From a virus, in IMG/VR virus record IMGVR_UViG_3300008448_000382, positions 1 through 31,755 of that record: a stretch of DNA of 31,755 nt. The stretch is one strand, 5' to 3'. The notes under the pieces were generated by a model. The model had not been told where the DNA came from. It saw only the letters and a list, made by a program, of their open reading frames with translations, and ran no database searches. Every line of letters begins with the position of its first letter. The first letter of the stretch is position 1. Position numbers and translations under genes: made by a program. Shown piece after piece: positions 20,921 through 28,336 of this stretch.

Positions 20921-21369
20921 CACCGAAGATGCTGACGCCTAACTTTTCGGTGGACGAATTCGCGTGTAAGCACTGCGGGGTATGTCGCGCGGAGATGTCG
21001 TTCGTCCGGATTATTCAAAAACTAAGAGACGAACTCGCACGGCCTTTGGAAATCAACTCCGGCTTCCGATGCGCGGCTCATCCGGTGGAGCGGTCGAAAC
21101 CCCCGGGCTCCTTCTCCGCGCACACCTATGGAATCGCCGCGGACATCCACTGTCCGTCGCTGTCAATCCAGGCCCTCTTCAACGCCGTCCTCCAACACCC
21201 GGAGCTAAAAGGCATCGGCGTAAACCCCTGGCAGAACTACATCCACGTCGACGCCCGCTCGAAACCAGCCCGCTGGGCTTATTCCCGTATGAACGCCACG
21301 GTCCCGTGGTCGGGGAAGTGGGACGATTTGGAAGCGGCTACTGGATTCGTTTTCAATAAGGTAGACTAG
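20917..21369 (+). CDS. Endolysin: M15 peptidase (Peptidase_M15_3-like)
   Basis: The 150-residue protein has the zinc peptidase pattern of the M15A family: INSGFRCAAHPVE, then SAHTYGIAADIHC (H69, D76) and YIHVDAR (H110). H69, D76 and H110 are the expected zinc ligands and D112 follows. An N-terminal FACKHCGVC stretch is common in this family. The enzyme cleaves the peptide cross-bridges or stem peptides of cell-wall peptidoglycan, releasing progeny. GTG 20917 overlaps the upstream TGA (GTGA). Length is normal for a single-domain phage lysin. The terminal GTA GAC TAG carries the next gene's -10. Confidence 0.85.
   Translation: MTPKMLTPNFSVDEFACKHCGVCRAEMSFVRIIQKLRDELARPLEINSGFRCAAHPVERSKPPGSFSAHTYGIAADIHCPSLSIQALFNAVLQHPELKGIGVNPWQNYIHVDARSKPARWAYSRMNATVPWSGKWDDLEAATGFVFNKVD
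21362..21367 (+). promoter_or_regulatory. Late -10 element, leaderless type, overlapping a stop codon
   Basis: TAGACT (21362-21367) ends 6 nt before ATG 21374 (AGGGGC). It overlaps the last codons (Val-Asp-stop) of the endolysin. Confidence 0.6.
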
Positions 21370-21373
21370 GGGC

Positions 21374-21700
21374 ATGGACCCACAACTCAAAGAATACATC
21401 ATCGTTTTTGCTCAAGGCTTCAGCGATCTTCGGCACGACCTGACTGATCTGTACCGCGCTCAAGGACTTTCTCAGAAACTGGCCGAACTATGCGCTGAAT
21501 CGCAACTCGCAGTTCTCGACAACATGTGGCGTAAAATCCTACGCCTTGTTGAGTTGGGAAAAATCGAAGAACCTGTCGCTACATTTTCCGCAGAACTGGA
21601 CGATTCCGTTCGTTCCGAAAAGCGTACTCCCGGGGAACTCGCGGCGATTTTCAAAGCCCGCTGCAAAGACTATGACAAAACGGAAGACAAGGTAGAATAG
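21374..21700 (+). CDS. Helical hypothetical protein, 108 residues
   Basis: The product starts MDPQLKEYIIVFAQGFSDL and is almost entirely helical and charged, with two Cys (C60 region and near C-terminus) and an end KDYDKTEDKVE. No family recognised. It has its own -10 6 nt before the ATG and is followed by another such promoter at 21693, so it is predicted to be a single-gene leaderless unit. Small helical genes at this place in podoviruses are often assembly factors; this is a guess. Confidence 0.55.
   Translation: MDPQLKEYIIVFAQGFSDLRHDLTDLYRAQGLSQKLAELCAESQLAVLDNMWRKILRLVELGKIEEPVATFSAELDDSVRSEKRTPGELAAIFKARCKDYDKTEDKVE
21693..21698 (+). promoter_or_regulatory. Late -10 element, leaderless type, overlapping a stop codon
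   Basis: GG-TAGAAT-AG: TAGAAT (21693-21698) ends 6 nt before ATG 21705 (AGGCGT). The same bases encode Val-Glu-stop of the upstream gene. Confidence 0.65.
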
Positions 21701-21704
21701 GCGT

Positions 21705-22145
21705 ATGTCGGACAAAACTCAAATCAACATCTCTGCGGCCCCTCCAGTTAAACCCCCGAATAACGGGTCTTACGACCCTGAGTTGGCGGAACTTTCGAAG
21801 CGGCGCGAACTACTCCAGATCAAGCAGTTGGAGCAGCAACTCGCGCTTCAGCAGGAGGCGCTGGACGTCCAGGCGACGAAGAAGGCTGAAGGGCAGGCGC
21901 TTCGCCTCTCCACCGTCAAGCAGTTGGAAATCGGTAAGGCGGGCCGGAAATACGCCCAGGACGCCTGTATGCACTTGAAGGAGAACGGGAAGACCGCCGT
22001 CGTCGGCCAGCGGGATTCGAAACGTGTTTACCACTGGCTGTGTCAGAACTGTCAGAAAGAGTTCACCGGTATCGACCCCACGACCGGCGGTCTCCCGATG
22101 CACCTTCGACCTGACCCCTCCACCGTCGGCGGTCCGGACTTCTAA
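21705..22145 (+). CDS. Coiled-coil and zinc-ribbon-like protein, 146 residues
   Basis: A Pro-rich start (PPVKPPNNGSYDPELAEL) is followed by a coiled coil (about 26-60, LLQIKQLEQQLALQQEALDV) and then C88-x-H90 and C113-x-x-C116 (HWLCQNCQKEF). The Cys/His spacing suggests a small zinc ribbon. The C-terminus is Pro/Gly-rich. It could bind nucleic acid or act in assembly; a small-terminase role is conceivable but unsupported. It opens a unit with the two connector-like genes that follow. Confidence 0.55.
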   Translation: MSDKTQINISAAPPVKPPNNGSYDPELAELSKRRELLQIKQLEQQLALQQEALDVQATKKAEGQALRLSTVKQLEIGKAGRKYAQDACMHLKENGKTAVVGQRDSKRVYHWLCQNCQKEFTGIDPTTGGLPMHLRPDPSTVGGPDF

Positions 22146-22147
22146 AA

Positions 22148-22849
22148 ATGGCCTCCACCTACCGTCCCATCGACGCATTCAACTTCTCCAAGGCGTTTAT
22201 TAAGCTAATGCCTCTGGAGGAAGCTGGTCCGCTTATTTTGGACAACGCCATGAAGATGTTCTGGATGGCGGCTCCGTGGCGTTGGACGTTAGGTGATTTT
22301 CCCGTCGTTACTCTCGAAGCCTCCCGGGTTAACTATACGGTGGTTGATCCGGCGGACTTCTTAGTGTTGGTTCCTGGGTCGGCTTACATCTCCGCAGGCG
22401 ACTCCGACGTAGGCCGGGACATCGACGCCGTCGCGCACATCCACACGTCGGTTAAGCGAGTCTCCGCGCTACCCACGCAAATGACGCACCCCGCGGCGAA
22501 TACCGTCCGGGTGTCTCCGAAACCCGGCGCTACGGTTACCTCGGGTACGCAGGTGATCTCGCTGTATAAGAAAACCTGTCCGATTATAACCGCGGAGAAC
22601 TCTCACGAAGCAGGCGTCCAGGTATTCGACGACGAGTGGTTCCATGTCTTTGTCTCCGCCGTCCTCTACCAAGCGTATCTCTTCGCCGACGACGGTCGCG
22701 CGGGCGGCGTTCAGTACACGGATGGCGGGCAGGCGACTTTCACCGGGCAGCGGGGCGTTTTCGAAGCTAACATCCAGCATATGCGGGAGACTGAGCCCAT
22801 GTTGATCCAGCCGTCGCCGCCCGTGGATACCGCGAAGAAGGGTAAGTAA
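22148..22849 (+). CDS. Connector-like structural protein A, 233 residues
   Basis: The protein begins MASTYRPIDAFNFSKAFIKL and contains a Trp-rich motif, MFWMAAPWRWTLGDFPVV, then NYTVVDPADFLVLVPGSAYI. The pattern of (I/F)W..PWRW...LP and a following Y..P.DF motif is typical of podoviral head-tail adaptor or virion proteins. It is a paralogue of the next gene (shared TYR.ID.FN start, W.W motif, DF motif). It starts 3 nt after the previous stop with no clear Shine-Dalgarno, so translation is probably coupled. Confidence 0.6.
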   Translation: MASTYRPIDAFNFSKAFIKLMPLEEAGPLILDNAMKMFWMAAPWRWTLGDFPVVTLEASRVNYTVVDPADFLVLVPGSAYISAGDSDVGRDIDAVAHIHTSVKRVSALPTQMTHPAANTVRVSPKPGATVTSGTQVISLYKKTCPIITAENSHEAGVQVFDDEWFHVFVSAVLYQAYLFADDGRAGGVQYTDGGQATFTGQRGVFEANIQHMRETEPMLIQPSPPVDTAKKGK

Positions 22850-23559
22850 TGGCTATCACCTATCGGTACATCGACATCTTCAACATGATCCGCGGTTCTT
22901 TGGGTATGTCCGAGGAGGACAACAAAGCCGTCGCGATTTGTAACATGATGAACGAGAAGATTTGGAACTCGTACAACTGGCGGCAGTCGTTGGCGATTCT
23001 ACCCCCGTTCGGTCTCGTCCCGCAGCAACAGTATTATGGCGCTCCTGAAGTAGCGGTCCCCTCCGACTTCCAGGGCTTCAACCAAGCATTTCTCGCGCGG
23101 CCTACCGTCATCCCAGTGCAAAAGTTCGAACTCCACACCCGCCGGGATCTCCGCGAAACCCACATCCGCAACTTCCCGACCTACATCTCCTACGACGGAG
23201 CTACCCAAGCCTTCAAACTCGACCGGCCCGCTCCAGACAACACCTCCGGGCATGAGTGGATTATCATCGGCGAGTATAAGAAAAATCCGACAAAAGTAAC
23301 CTCCTCCCTCTTCGGCACCCAACTCCTCCCCTACGACGACCGGCATCTCTCTTCCATGGTAACCGTCATGCGATGGGCGGCTGGGGTCGCGCAGGGGTCC
23401 AAGGATGTCGCCGACCGTGAGATCCTCGCGATCCGCGCGATTAACAACATGGCGGCGGCGGAAGGCTTCGAAATGGGCGATCCGAACATTGCTCCGGAAT
23501 CTTCATTAGTCCCCGGCTTCTCCAACACTCTAATCCCCGGCGTCTTCCCCTGGATATGA
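22849..23559 (+). CDS. Connector-like structural protein B, 236 residues
   Basis: The start ATG overlaps the previous stop (TAATG), with AAGGG a few bases upstream. It begins MAITYRYIDIFNMIRGSLGM and has IWNSYNWRQSLAILPPFGLV and VPSDFQGFNQAFLARP, paralleling the gene before it. The later part has a beta segment (EWIIIGEYKKNPTKVTSS) and a helical C-terminal domain (DREILAIRAINNMAAAEGFE). It is likely part of the head-tail connector. The pair probably arose by tandem duplication and diverged. Confidence 0.6.
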   Translation: MAITYRYIDIFNMIRGSLGMSEEDNKAVAICNMMNEKIWNSYNWRQSLAILPPFGLVPQQQYYGAPEVAVPSDFQGFNQAFLARPTVIPVQKFELHTRRDLRETHIRNFPTYISYDGATQAFKLDRPAPDNTSGHEWIIIGEYKKNPTKVTSSLFGTQLLPYDDRHLSSMVTVMRWAAGVAQGSKDVADREILAIRAINNMAAAEGFEMGDPNIAPESSLVPGFSNTLIPGVFPWI

Positions 23560-23780
23560 CCTGGGAGGAGTTCGTGGCGCAAAAACCGGCTCGCGGGTTC
23601 GCCTCCGTCGACACGTTTAAACGCCGCGTTCTCCCGGTTTACTACCGCGTTCCAACACCAGTTAAAATAGGTGCAGGAGCTAATACGAATGTTTGTTGTG
23701 AAACCGGAAGATGTAACGAAGCCTGCGTTGGAAACGCCGAAGCCGGAGCCTGTAAAGCCGAAGGAAAAAGCCGCGGCTAG
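23556..23780 (+). CDS. Small overlapping frame, 74 codons (uncertain)
   Basis: ATG 23556 overlaps the stop of the previous gene (ATGA). The first 45 residues look plausible (MTWEEFVAQKPARGF..., then FKRRVLPVYYRVPTPVK). The last 29, rich in Cys and Gly, overlap the start of the next gene in another frame and look like out-of-frame translation. The promoter and Shine-Dalgarno of the next gene lie inside this frame. It may be a true small gene with an overlapping tail, or its C-terminus may be non-functional. Confidence 0.4.
   Translation: MTWEEFVAQKPARGFASVDTFKRRVLPVYYRVPTPVKIGAGANTNVCCETGRCNEACVGNAEAGACKAEGKSRG
23663..23679 (+). promoter_or_regulatory. Late -10 with Shine-Dalgarno at predicted RNA 5' end
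   Basis: TAAAAT (23663-23668) followed by AGGTGCAGGAG. The expected RNA start coincides with AGGAG (23675-23679), 9 nt before ATG 23689. AAAATAGGTGCAGGAG closely matches 5062-5077. Confidence 0.65.
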
Positions 23781-24186
23781 GCCGGTTTTAGAGAAACTCG
23801 AATACAACGGCCTTTGGTACGCGCCGGAGTTGAAGAAATTCGTCGACCCGGAGACCGATAAGCCGATCTCCGACTTCACCTTCGAACACCCGGTTAGTCA
23901 GCAGTTACTCCACCTGCCCCCAGGGAATCCGATTCACTTCCCGTCCGAGGACACCGTCGATTGGGTGTTAGAAGTCGTTAAATCCCTCCCGAACTTCTGG
24001 TACGCGCATAAGTTTGAAGTCAAACCGCTATTCTTCACGAATACCGCGAAGCAGTGGTCGGTGGAAGTGACAAAGCGGGATGGGAAAAATCTCGCCTTCA
24101 ACCCCGGCGTCTTTGCCATCGCGCTTATCAAACACGGCGCGACCATCGCACTCAACGCCCTCGACGCTGAATTTCCGAAAGGCTAA
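23689..24186 (+). CDS. Hypothetical protein, 165 residues
   Basis: I choose ATG 23689, 9 nt after AGGAG, over GTG 23671, which overlaps the promoter region. The N-terminus is a Lys/Pro/Glu-rich linker (KPEDVTKPALETPKPEPVKP). The folded part contains YNGLWYAPELKKFVDPETDK, HFPSEDTVDWVLEVVKSLPN and a final helix (PGVFAIALIKHGATIALNAL). No family recognised. It opens the unit that leads to the low-complexity protein and the tail hub, so a virion or tail-assembly role is likely. Confidence 0.6.
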   Translation: MFVVKPEDVTKPALETPKPEPVKPKEKAAARPVLEKLEYNGLWYAPELKKFVDPETDKPISDFTFEHPVSQQLLHLPPGNPIHFPSEDTVDWVLEVVKSLPNFWYAHKFEVKPLFFTNTAKQWSVEVTKRDGKNLAFNPGVFAIALIKHGATIALNALDAEFPKG

Positions 24187-24191
24187 CTTCC

Positions 24192-25763
24192 ATGGGACAA
24201 TTTGAGCAGAGCTATCAACCCGGGTTCAACAACTACTCGCAGAACGACGGTTTCTCCTCGTCGACAGATCCTTCAGAAACACCACTTGGAAGTGGTGCGC
24301 CTCAAGGCGGCGGGGCTAACCCGGGTTTCGCCAGCGGCCCCTCGTCCTTCGTCCCTTCCGCCGTTTTCAGCGGCGCGGCTACGAATCCGAATCCGACCGG
24401 CGCGCAGAATAATCAAGCCGGGCCGAATAACATCCCCCCGCCGCAGAATCAAAACTCCTTCGGCAACCCCGGATGGAAACCGACTTACTCCGCTCCCGGC
24501 GGCTACAACCCGATGCAGTATGCCGATGATAATACGGCGAATCAGCTCGCGCAGGGGCTCGGAGGAACCGTCGAACGGACGAAAACCCTCGGACCCTTCG
24601 GCGACTTCGGCCAGAATCAGATCAACTTCGGAAACGGGAATCAACTAAACGCCGGTCTCCTCGCGGATCGCTACACCAAATACGACCGCGCGACCGCCGA
24701 CGCCATGACCGCGGCTGAGAAAAACGCGGGCCCGGCTGTGACGAATCCAAACGCGGGGGCCGTTTATCTCACCGGGAACCCGATGATTAACCCGTCGCAA
24801 ACCCCGGGATACCACCCTCCTGGTGCCCCCGCTCATAACCCCGCGCAAAACCCCCTCCTCAACCCCGGCACGAATCCTCAAGGAACCGGGCCTCAGCCCG
24901 GGGCAGGTCAGCAGCCGGGCGGGGGTCAGCAGAATCAGTTGATGCAGTTGTTGCAGTTACTTGGGTTGGGGGGTGGGCAGTTACAAGCGCAAAATCGCCA
25001 ACCCTACGCGAACTCGGGGTATTATCCGAATCTCCCGCGCGGGGGGAATCAGATGAACCCGCTGACGCCGTCGCTACAAGGAACCGGACAATTCCAATCT
25101 ATCGGAGCCCAGGCCGTACAGCGTGGAGCGGGCGGACAACCCGGTATAGCCCTACCGCCAATGCCCCAGGAATATGTAACGGCTCGTGATAATTTCAACA
25201 ATTACCGAAATGACATGTTTAAACGCTTCGCCCCTGCAGGGTGGAATAGCGCAACATCGCAGGGCAACGAACCCTGGATGCAGCAGGCGGGCGCAAGTTT
25301 AACAGCGGACCCAGAATACAAGCGCCTCCAGGCCGAAATGAGCCGCACTAATCCGGAGTGGAATAGGACGGTGAATAATTTGAACTCGCGTCCTGTCGGG
25401 ACCAGACAAGTTCCTATGCCGCAGGGCGGTCCTAATCCGATGAATACTTACTCCGACTGGAGAAACAGTCCCGAACAAAACGCACTAAACGCCTATGTTC
25501 AGTCTCGCGGCCCAAATCCGTACCAACCGGCGGGCTACGACCCTATGGCGATGCAGTCGCAGGAAGTTAAACCCTGGCAACAGAAGTATAACGACGAGTT
25601 GAACCAAGATCCGGAATATCGACGTCTCTACAACGCAGCAAACCCCCAAAACGGCGCACTGCCTAATCAACGACCTTCGACTAGCACTCCGCAACCACAA
25701 AATCAAGGTCTCTCCCAAAACAACGTACAGCAACAACTCCTCTCCCTCCTCCTCGGCTTCTAA
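24192..25763 (+). CDS. Low-complexity Asn/Gln/Gly/Pro-rich protein, 523 residues
   Basis: The first 250 residues are dominated by Asn, Pro, Gly and Gln with recurring NP motifs (NPMINPSQTPGYHPPG, NPAQNPLLNPGTNPQ). A short hydrophobic Leu/Gly/Gln helix follows (QNQLMQLLQLLGLGGG). The second half has more ordered segments repeated loosely (AGWNSATSQGNEPWMQQAG, DPEYKRLQAEMSR and again DPEYRRLYNAANP) and ends in another Leu/Gln helix (NVQQQLLSLLLGF). It is probably a virion protein ejected with or beside the tail; the family is unknown. AAAGG (24178-24182) within the previous gene is the likely ribosome site. Confidence 0.55.
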   Translation: MGQFEQSYQPGFNNYSQNDGFSSSTDPSETPLGSGAPQGGGANPGFASGPSSFVPSAVFSGAATNPNPTGAQNNQAGPNNIPPPQNQNSFGNPGWKPTYSAPGGYNPMQYADDNTANQLAQGLGGTVERTKTLGPFGDFGQNQINFGNGNQLNAGLLADRYTKYDRATADAMTAAEKNAGPAVTNPNAGAVYLTGNPMINPSQTPGYHPPGAPAHNPAQNPLLNPGTNPQGTGPQPGAGQQPGGGQQNQLMQLLQLLGLGGGQLQAQNRQPYANSGYYPNLPRGGNQMNPLTPSLQGTGQFQSIGAQAVQRGAGGQPGIALPPMPQEYVTARDNFNNYRNDMFKRFAPAGWNSATSQGNEPWMQQAGASLTADPEYKRLQAEMSRTNPEWNRTVNNLNSRPVGTRQVPMPQGGPNPMNTYSDWRNSPEQNALNAYVQSRGPNPYQPAGYDPMAMQSQEVKPWQQKYNDELNQDPEYRRLYNAANPQNGALPNQRPSTSTPQPQNQGLSQNNVQQQLLSLLLGF

Positions 25764-28091
25764 ATGGCCCAGAACCAACAGTTCGACGTATTAGAGTTTG
25801 AAAACCTCGAACTCCCGTATAACCGCGTCCTCCATCCGCTGGCTAAACCCCCGCGGTTAGTGGGCGGTTATGACAACTACGTCACTTTGGGCGGAGCTTC
25901 GGTGAAACGCCCGGGAACTCTCACCGTCTCCCCGCGGCCAGACCAAACCCGTGTCGACCGGCTTTGGATCTACCGAACCATGGAAGACACGCCGATTACC
26001 TACTTCCTGGCATCCGTCCTGGACTCGGTAACCGGCCTCTACTACCTCGAATACTGCAATGTGACGACTAACCCCACCACCTGGGTATCCGCGGGCTCGT
26101 ATCGCTCCATCGACGCCTCTGTGACGCCGCACGAGGGGGTGGCGGCTAGGGGGCGGTTTTACATCAAAGCCTTTCCGGGGGCATCTACCGGGGAGAAACT
26201 CGGCTCCGTCATCTTCGACGGGACCGGGGGCGTCGTCACCGTCCGTCCGTGGGGCGTTTTAGGTCCGACAACCGCCGCGCGTTTAAACGCTGTGGTGGGG
26301 AAGGTCACCGCGGCTTTAACCGATACTGCGACCACCGTCTCCTGGTCGACCGCCGTCAGCACCTTTCCAGTAGCCTACCCCTTCACCATCCAGATCGAGT
26401 ATGAGGAGATTACGGTTACTTCGCTCGCGTCCCCGGGAGTGTTCAACGTAACCCGCGGGGCTAATGGAACTGCCGCCGCGGCTCATGACGTGGGGACTTT
26501 GATTGTTTACAGAGACGGCTGGGCGACTTCAGATCACGTCGTGGATGTTTCGCAGGGGTGGTTTTACACTTTCGCGTACAAATCGCTCACCGGAAATGTA
26601 TCGAACCGCGCGCCGCTTGAGGAGAACCCCGATTACCCGCCTTCCGGAACCGGGCCGTTTAAAAACCTGTGTCCGAAGATCGTACTAAACCTAACCGGCT
26701 CGGATACCACGAACTTCCCCACGATCTGTATCTACCGGACAACCGACGGCGGCGGGACTTTCTATAAAATCGACGAGGTTACTAACACCGGGGCTTCTTT
26801 AACCTACGAGGATAAAACCTTCGGTTCCGGAGCCGCTGGAACGACCGAAAACGACCCGGTTCCTGATGCCTTTGTAAACACCGCGGAGGTGGCACCTTCC
26901 CTAACCTCCAACTCGCCTCCCCCGTCCTGCACGGCCCCGAAAGTCGTCGGTGTCGACGCGATTCAACAATCCTCCCCGCTTGCCTACTACCAAGGTCGTA
27001 TCTGGTTCTGGATCGAAAACATCCTCTTCTACTCCGCGCAAGAGGAGCTAACCGAGGGAATCCCTGAAGAATGCTTCCCCTCCGGTCTCTTCGGTAACTT
27101 CTTCCGTCTTCAGGAAGAAGGCCAGAACATCCTCGCGACAAACTCCGCCCTCTACTCCTGGTCGGAAACCACCACCTACATCCTAACCGGGTCGACGAAA
27201 GAAACCTTCAACATCCAGCCGCTCTACGATAACTACGGCGCGGCTATCAAACAGCATCGGGCCGTCACCCGCTACGGCTCCAACGTCGTCTTCCTAACCG
27301 GCGACTTCCGCCTCGCCGTAATCCGCGACCCGGGGGCGAAACAACCCGACATCATCTCCGACCCCTTGTACGACGACTTCCGCCAAATCCTCGAGTCCAA
27401 CGACGAAACCTACTTCGACATCGAATACTGGGCGGACCTCGAAAAAGAATGGCTAGTCGTCGCCCTCTGCACGCCGCTCGCTGTGGAAAACTCCCGCGTC
27501 TTCGTCTACGATATTAAAAAGTCGCAACAGAAAAACGGCGACTTCTGGAACACACCGTGGACGATTCCCCTCACCGCTCTCACCTCCGGTATCATCCCGG
27601 CGAACCCGTCGGAGCAGAAGCGGTTGCTTTTCTACCTCACCGACTCCACCGAAGACTCCTGCGTCAACTACATCGACCCGCGGATTAACGTCGGCACCGA
27701 CTCCTTCAACGGCGTTCAGAGACCCTACGGCTGGCAGATTCGGACTTCTCTTTTAACCAACCCTCCGGGGAATCACGTAAACGCCCTAAGAGAACCCGCC
27801 TTAGACCCGGATCTCTACGCGGTAACCTACGACCGCGTTCTCTACCCCGGCGACCTCGACCCGTCCGTCTTCCTCTACGTCGACGACTTCTGGACGTCCC
27901 CTGAGTCGTTAAACTACGTTAATCCTCCGTCTCGGCGCGGAGCTTCGAAGGGATACGCTTCTCGGTTACTAACCCGCCTCGGAGTCGGCCACCGCTTCGC
28001 CGTCGAAATGCAGCGGGACGCCACCGCCGACCTAATCGAAGTCCTCAACCTCTCCCTCGTCTTCCAGCCCGAAGCCGGATCGGGGCCGTGA
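25764..28091 (+). CDS. Tail hub/nozzle protein (P22 gp10-like)
   Basis: The 775-residue protein matches the general layout of podoviral tail nozzle or stabilisation proteins: PRLVGGYDNYVTLGGASVKR at the start, YYQGRIWFWIENILFYSAQE and FFRLQEEGQNILATNSALYS, then SETTTYILTGSTKETFNIQP with DNYGAAIKQHRAVTRYGSNV. These are beta-propeller-like blades. About residues 228-245 hold TRGANGTAAAAHDVGT, also found in the spike at 8033, probably a small inserted beta domain. It forms the tube distal to the connector. It begins at the base after the previous stop without a Shine-Dalgarno, so it is translationally coupled. Confidence 0.72.
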   Translation: MAQNQQFDVLEFENLELPYNRVLHPLAKPPRLVGGYDNYVTLGGASVKRPGTLTVSPRPDQTRVDRLWIYRTMEDTPITYFLASVLDSVTGLYYLEYCNVTTNPTTWVSAGSYRSIDASVTPHEGVAARGRFYIKAFPGASTGEKLGSVIFDGTGGVVTVRPWGVLGPTTAARLNAVVGKVTAALTDTATTVSWSTAVSTFPVAYPFTIQIEYEEITVTSLASPGVFNVTRGANGTAAAAHDVGTLIVYRDGWATSDHVVDVSQGWFYTFAYKSLTGNVSNRAPLEENPDYPPSGTGPFKNLCPKIVLNLTGSDTTNFPTICIYRTTDGGGTFYKIDEVTNTGASLTYEDKTFGSGAAGTTENDPVPDAFVNTAEVAPSLTSNSPPPSCTAPKVVGVDAIQQSSPLAYYQGRIWFWIENILFYSAQEELTEGIPEECFPSGLFGNFFRLQEEGQNILATNSALYSWSETTTYILTGSTKETFNIQPLYDNYGAAIKQHRAVTRYGSNVVFLTGDFRLAVIRDPGAKQPDIISDPLYDDFRQILESNDETYFDIEYWADLEKEWLVVALCTPLAVENSRVFVYDIKKSQQKNGDFWNTPWTIPLTALTSGIIPANPSEQKRLLFYLTDSTEDSCVNYIDPRINVGTDSFNGVQRPYGWQIRTSLLTNPPGNHVNALREPALDPDLYAVTYDRVLYPGDLDPSVFLYVDDFWTSPESLNYVNPPSRRGASKGYASRLLTRLGVGHRFAVEMQRDATADLIEVLNLSLVFQPEAGSGP

Positions 28092-28336
28092 TGCGCTTCG
28101 TCCTAGTCCTCTACCTCGCCCAGATAACCAGCGCGACCCAGGCCGACATCGTGCCCGACATCCTCGCCTTTGAAAAACACTGGACACCGTTTCTCTACAA
28201 ACTCGCGGGGTGTGAGCAAACGAAGACCTTCGAACGCCCCGTGTGCGCGCCGAGTAAGCGCGAACTCGACCGTGTTCTTTTTCTAAAAGCCCGAAAGGCC
28301 GCGGCTAAACTCTTCGATTTGAAGGAGCCGGGTTAA
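28091..28336 (+). CDS. Small exported protein, 81 residues
   Basis: GTG 28088 and ATG 28091 are both possible; ATG 28091 overlaps the previous stop by one base (TGATG) and I use it. The N-terminus MRFVLVLYLAQITSATQ is a signal peptide or membrane anchor. It is followed by a helical charged part with two Cys (AGCEQ and RPVCAPS) that could pair if exported, and a basic C-terminus (KARKAAAKLFDLKEPG). No family recognised. Because it sits among tail genes, it may be virion-associated or act at the envelope. Confidence 0.55.
   Translation: MRFVLVLYLAQITSATQADIVPDILAFEKHWTPFLYKLAGCEQTKTFERPVCAPSKRELDRVLFLKARKAAAKLFDLKEPG

Noticed and set aside
2620-28307. CCGCGGCT occurs at least 15 times (for example 2620, 4390, 8268, 9375, 12220, 15181, 26473)
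   Set aside because: The copies I checked lie in the same codon phase (xCC-GCG-GCT, Ala or Thr/Ser followed by Ala-Ala), so codon-pair preference explains them better than a DNA signal.
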